Below are positions 14,511-17,654 of a stretch of DNA of 17,654 bases, piece after piece. The notes under the pieces are model-generated. The model was not told where the DNA came from, made no database searches, and saw only the letters and a program-made list of their open reading frames with translations. This DNA comes from Deltaproteobacteria bacterium (GTDB lineage: Bacteria; Desulfobacterota; Dissulfuribacteria; Dissulfuribacterales; UBA3076). Within the stretch, counting starts at the first letter, position 1, and every line of letters starts with the position of its first letter. The translations under genes and the position numbers were made by a program. The DNA lies in contig JALTHV010000349.1 in the NCBI GenBank assembly GCA_027004315.1, forward strand, positions 1 through 17,654, in the 5' to 3' direction.

Positions 14511-14534
14511 GGGGCAGGCACAGGGACCTGCCCC
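14511..14534. repeat. GGGGCAGG hairpin between lpxB and the fused acyltransferase gene
   Basis: GGGGCAGG at 14511-14518 pairs perfectly with CCTGCCCC at 14527-14534 over an 8-base loop, followed by TACAGA. It belongs by eye to the same TGTAGGGGC class as 2576-2605, in the opposite orientation. No T-run follows. It is 26 bases before the next gene's ATG. Confidence 0.65.
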
Positions 14535-14560
14535 TACAGAATGATAAGGTATAAGCGATC

Positions 14561-17098
14561 ATGTACGTCAAGGACTTTGGAAAGACGGCCCTGATTTATA
14601 GGGATAGCTATATCTCATATAGAGAACTTATAGACTCTATAGAGGCCTTTTCCAATATCCTGAATATAGATAGGGGAGACAGGGTCGTCATCTTTTCAGA
14701 AAACAGGCCTGAATGGATATATGCATTTTTTGCAGTCTGGGAAAGGTCTGGGGCCATAGTCCCGATTGATTTTTTGTCTACGCCTGAAGAGGTGGCCTAT
14801 ATCTTAAAAGATGCCGGGCCTAAGGTGGTATTCACATCCGATCGCAATAGAGAAATTCTCCTACAGTCCTTGGATATGGCAGGGTGTAGACCAGATATAA
14901 TTGTCTTCGAAGAAGTCGATTTTAGCTCCGGGGTTAATACAAAGGCTGAGGGGAGCGATAGGGATGAGGATGATATAGCAGTAATTTTGTATACATCAGG
15001 GACAACGGGTAGGCCAAAGGGGGTAATGCTCACACATGCCAACTTGGATTCCAATGTATATGGAATTGGCAGGCTGAAGATAGCCTCTGAGAAAGACAAC
15101 ATAATCTCTATGCTGCCATTTCACCACTCCTATCCCCTCATGGTGACGGTCTTGCTTCCCCTGTTTCTTGGAATAACCATTGTCATGGTAGACAAGATTT
15201 CAAGTGAAGAGATCTTGAGGACCCTGAAAGGGTATAAAATAACTATATTCATGGGCGTACCCAGGGTCTTTGATCTGTTGCACAGGTCAATCATTGAAAA
15301 GATAAACAGATCTTACCTGGCAAGATCCCTGTTTTCTTTCTCAAGGAAGATCAATAGACCTGGATTTGGCAAAGTGGTCTTTAGAAAAGTCCATGAGGCC
15401 CTGGGAGGTAATATTAAGTACCTCGTCAGCGGTGGGGCAAGACTGGATAGGGAGGTTATCAGGGACTTCAGAGTCCTGGGATTTCCGGTCATAGAAGGGT
15501 ATGGCCTCACTGAAACATCACCTATTGTTGCCTTTAATCCACCTGGAGGGATTCGGATTGGATCGGTTGGTCTGCCTATAGAGGGGGTGGAGGTCAAGAC
15601 AGAGAATAGTGAACTCCTGGTGAGTGGTCCAAACGTGATGAAGAGATACCTCCATCAACCAGAAAAGACCAGAGAGGTCTTGAGGGACGGCTGGCTGTAT
15701 ACCGGGGACCTGGGATATATAGATAGGGATGGATATATCTACATAACTGGCAGAAAGAAAGACATAATAGTCCTTCCCAGCGGGAAAAATATCAATCCCG
15801 AAGACATAGAGGGACAGATCCAGGGGATCTCAGATCTCGTAAAAGAAGTAGCCATTGTCGAGAGGGAAGGGCACCTCCTGGCCTTGATCTATCCGGACTT
15901 TGAGGCCCTGGCTTTACGAAAGATCACAAATATACAGGAGGAATTCAAATGGCAAGTCATAGACCGCTATAATATTCAGGCCCCATCCTTTAAAAAGGTC
16001 TTGGGATTCAAGATCGTAGACACAGAATTCCCAAAGACGAGGCTTGGCAAGATCAAGAGGTTCCTGCTGGATAGCTCTATAGCGGAGACTGCAAAAAGAC
16101 ATGCCAAGGGGCCTGAGCCAACTGGTGAGGTATATGCCGTACTCAGAGAGTATCTAAAGGGTGTTTCAGGCAGAGATGTCTTCCCTGATGCCCACATTGA
16201 GCTTGACCTGGGGCTGGATTCCCTGGATAAGGTCGAACTCTTGAGCTTTATAGAGAGTACGTTTGGTCTTGTGATAAACGAGGAAGAGCTGTCCAGACTC
16301 CTGATCCTCAGGGGGCTCTCTGAGTATATAGAGAAGGGGAAGACAGGGGTCAGAAGACAGGGGTCAGGAGACAGAGGTCAGAAGACAGGGGTCAAAGGAC
16401 AGAAGACAGAGGACAGAAGACAGAGGATAGGGAAAGACAGAGGGGGGCATTTGGAGGGCCTCTTTAGAAGAGATATAGATATAGATATCTCTGAGAATCC
16501 CTACCTTCTTGTCATTACCTGGTGTCTCATCAGGCCATTATTCAGGTTGTATTTTTCGCTGGATGTCCAAGGGACAAAAAATATTCCCGGGCCGCCATAT
16601 ATCATGGCCCCAAACCATCAGAGCTACCTGGACGGCTTTTTGATCCTGTCCTCTCTGCCCTTCAGACTGGTAAACAGTACCTATTTTATAGCTACAGAGG
16701 AGCTCTTTAGGTCAAAACTGAGGAAGTATATTGCAAGGCAGGCCCACATACTTACTCTGGATATCAACAGAAATTTGAGGGACTCCCTGGAGAAGAGTGC
16801 CATGCTTTTAAAGGAAAAGAGGGTGGTAGTCATCTTTCCAGAGGGTGCCAGGACAAGAGATGGGAAATTGATGCAATTCAAAAAGGCGTTTGCCATACTC
16901 GGTAAAGAACTCAATGTGCCCGTGGTCCCAATATGTATTAAAGGGGCTTATGAATCTTTCCCCATAGGTGCTATGTTCCCAAGGCCATATAAGATCAAGG
17001 TTAGATTTCTGCCTGCTATATATCCTGATGCCATGGGATATCAAGAGATTGCCAATAGCACCAAGGAGGCAATCAAGAAATGCATGGGGACAGTATGA
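14561..17098 (+). CDS. three-domain protein: acyl-activating (AMP-forming) enzyme, acyl carrier domain, PlsC acyltransferase
   Basis: This 845-residue fusion could activate a fatty acid, load it on its own carrier domain and pass it to an acceptor lipid. The adenylating domain (about 1-510) has YTSGTTGRPKG (144-154), YGLTETSP (314-321), YTGDLGY (380-386) and the catalytic lysine K497 in TRLGKIKR. The ACP domain (about 520-592) carries its phosphopantetheine serine S554 in LGLDSLDKVEL. A basic linker (594-628) is encoded by tandem repeats. The PlsC domain (about 645-840) has NHQSYLD (685-691) and FPEGARTRDG (759-768). E. coli Aas combines similar activities in the opposite order and without an ACP. 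The N-terminus is short for the family, and an in-frame stop at 14552 rules out an earlier start. The acceptor is unknown: a lysophospholipid or a lipid A precursor are both possible. The next gene overlaps its stop by 4 bases. Confidence 0.88.
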   Translation: MYVKDFGKTALIYRDSYISYRELIDSIEAFSNILNIDRGDRVVIFSENRPEWIYAFFAVWERSGAIVPIDFLSTPEEVAYILKDAGPKVVFTSDRNREILLQSLDMAGCRPDIIVFEEVDFSSGVNTKAEGSDRDEDDIAVILYTSGTTGRPKGVMLTHANLDSNVYGIGRLKIASEKDNIISMLPFHHSYPLMVTVLLPLFLGITIVMVDKISSEEILRTLKGYKITIFMGVPRVFDLLHRSIIEKINRSYLARSLFSFSRKINRPGFGKVVFRKVHEALGGNIKYLVSGGARLDREVIRDFRVLGFPVIEGYGLTETSPIVAFNPPGGIRIGSVGLPIEGVEVKTENSELLVSGPNVMKRYLHQPEKTREVLRDGWLYTGDLGYIDRDGYIYITGRKKDIIVLPSGKNINPEDIEGQIQGISDLVKEVAIVEREGHLLALIYPDFEALALRKITNIQEEFKWQVIDRYNIQAPSFKKVLGFKIVDTEFPKTRLGKIKRFLLDSSIAETAKRHAKGPEPTGEVYAVLREYLKGVSGRDVFPDAHIELDLGLDSLDKVELLSFIESTFGLVINEEELSRLLILRGLSEYIEKGKTGVRRQGSGDRGQKTGVKGQKTEDRRQRIGKDRGGHLEGLFRRDIDIDISENPYLLVITWCLIRPLFRLYFSLDVQGTKNIPGPPYIMAPNHQSYLDGFLILSSLPFRLVNSTYFIATEELFRSKLRKYIARQAHILTLDINRNLRDSLEKSAMLLKEKRVVVIFPEGARTRDGKLMQFKKAFAILGKELNVPVVPICIKGAYESFPIGAMFPRPYKIKVRFLPAIYPDAMGYQEIANSTKEAIKKCMGTV
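16341..16424 (+). repeat. six 14-nt tandem repeats inside the fused acyltransferase gene
   Basis: Six consecutive 14-base units, each close to AGACAGGGGTCAGA, run without length change; the last two are identical (GGACAGAAGACAGA). There is a 7-base sub-period. Because 14 is not a multiple of 3, all three frames are used in turn, yet the reading frame stays open across 28 codons and yields a Lys/Arg/Gly/Gln-rich linker (residues 594-622) between the ACP and PlsC domains. GACAGAGG-rich degenerate units continue to about 16446. Confidence 0.9.
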
Positions 17099-17376
17099 AT
17101 CATATGAATAGCTATTGGGTAACTATGGGCTTTATTGCCCAGATAATTTTTTCTTCAAGATTTTTTGTCCAGTGGATAGCCAGCGAGAGGGCAGGCAAGA
17201 GCGTCGTCCCTGTCTTGTTCTGGTATCTGAGTCTCATAGGCTCTATCCTGCTCCTGATCTATGCAATATATCGCCGGGATCCGGTCTTTATCTTTGGCCA
17301 GGCAGGAGGAATAATTATCTACAGCCGGAACCTCTATCTGATCTGGCGTGAAAAAAAAAGACCCCGTCCAAATTAA
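17095..17376 (+). CDS. small LAB_N domain membrane protein (lipid A biosynthesis N-terminal domain)
   Basis: This 93-residue protein matches the LAB_N (PF07578) pattern: GFIAQIIFSSRFFVQWIASE (12-31), SVVPVLFWYLSLIGS (36-50), DPVFIFGQAGG (62-72) and IYSRNLYLIW (75-84). It has three likely membrane segments and sits in the inner membrane. In some bacteria this domain is fused to the N-terminus of LpxB; stand-alone forms often sit beside lipid-modifying glycosyltransferases, and the biochemical role is unclear. The ATG at 17095 overlaps the upstream stop (ATGA), a typical coupled start; the ATG at 17080 would add five residues and overlap more. It is the last gene of the envelope block. Confidence 0.87.
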   Translation: MNHMNSYWVTMGFIAQIIFSSRFFVQWIASERAGKSVVPVLFWYLSLIGSILLLIYAIYRRDPVFIFGQAGGIIIYSRNLYLIWREKKRPRPN

Positions 17377-17481
17377 TCCAGTGCCTGGGCTGAAAATCTC
17401 TTGGAGGATAGCTAATCCATATATAATTTTGCCTTATGTTACATTTAGTGATACAAGCAGAAATACAATAGGAGGTGCATT

Positions 17482-17654
17482 ATGGGAAAGCTATTAAATA
17501 TTATCCCAGTAAGTGACTTGAGGCAAAATGGTAACTTCTCAATAAGTTGGGGCATCATTTTTGGTAACCGATCATATTCCCCCCGGCCAGCGGTAGCTTT
17601 TTTCAGGGTTTCAGGAGCATCGCTTGATGCACAAGATCAGGGCACTCTGCCTAT
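17482..17654 (+). pseudogene. start of a Phd/YefM-like antitoxin gene, apparently interrupted by the palindromic element
   Basis: An ideal ribosome binding site (AGGAGGT at 17470-17476, spacing 5) precedes an ATG at 17482. The first 15 codons read MGKLLNIIPVSDLRQ, very close to the usual N-terminus of prevent-host-death family antitoxins (IIPVSDLRQ). After codon 15 (about 17526) the frame enters GGTAACTTCTCA, also found beside copy 1, and then the palindromic element at 17564, so the later codons are not antitoxin-like. The frame stays open to the window edge only by translating the repeat. Whether the rest of the gene or a toxin gene resumes beyond the window cannot be seen. Confidence 0.5.
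17564..17654. repeat. copy 3 of the dispersed long-palindrome element (cut by the window end)
   Basis: GTAACCG at 17564 opens the outer arm, and the CCCCGGCCAGCGGTAGC core arm begins at 17581. The loop follows copy 1 closely, with the inner hairpin GCATC-GCTT-GATGC intact; the right arm lies beyond the window. A further shared segment, GGTAACTTCTCA at 17530 (copy 1: 2363), suggests that the inserted unit may begin there. The remaining bases between the LAB_N stop (17376) and 17470 hold no gene that I can support. Confidence 0.88.

Noticed and set aside
16341..16424. Frameshift or assembly error splitting the ligase-ACP and PlsC domains
   Set aside because: The frame is continuous across the repeat, and both flanking domains are intact and in the same frame.

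Overview
The window most likely comes from a Gram-negative anaerobe of the Desulfobacterota (former Deltaproteobacteria). The outer-membrane gene order (lolD, bamA, lpxD, fabZ, lpxA, lpxI, a Gfo/Idh oxidoreductase, lpxB) and the use of LpxI rather than LpxH fit that group. The heavy use of AGG/AGA and ATA codons and the GH57 enzyme would also suit a thermophile or a syntroph. This placement is inference from gene content; no rRNA or other marker is present.

Layout. Positions 2-1144 hold the C-terminal part of a helicase-type protein (HRDC plus helix-turn-helix); its composition looks different from the rest. A possible decayed gene on the minus strand (1141-1428), a small hairpin and a weak promoter candidate follow. 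Next is an MBL-fold hydrolase (1611-2348). It is convergent with a GH57 glucanotransferase/amylase gene (2663-4795, minus), and the gap between them holds copy 1 of a palindromic element and a second hairpin. A different 120-bp palindrome (4908-5027) lies just before the main block, which runs on the plus strand from 5047 to 17376.

The main block builds the outer membrane. LolD is the ATPase for lipoprotein release and BamA inserts beta-barrel proteins. LpxA, LpxD, LpxI and LpxB are steps of the Raetz lipid A pathway. FabZ supplies the hydroxyacyl-ACP/fatty-acid branch. A Gfo/Idh/MocA oxidoreductase may modify the sugar nucleotide. A three-domain protein (acyl-activating enzyme, ACP, PlsC acyltransferase) and a small LAB_N membrane protein close the block. 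LolC/E, Skp, LpxC, LpxK and WaaA are not in the window.

The most notable non-coding signal is that palindromic elements occupy nearly every gap in or next to this block. One ~145-160 bp element occurs three times (2375-2534, 13141-13286, 17564 to the window end). The third copy appears to have interrupted a Phd/YefM-like antitoxin gene after about 15 codons. A separate 14-nt tandem repeat lies inside the coding region of the fused acyltransferase and encodes its basic linker. No tRNA, rRNA, CRISPR array or transposase gene was seen.
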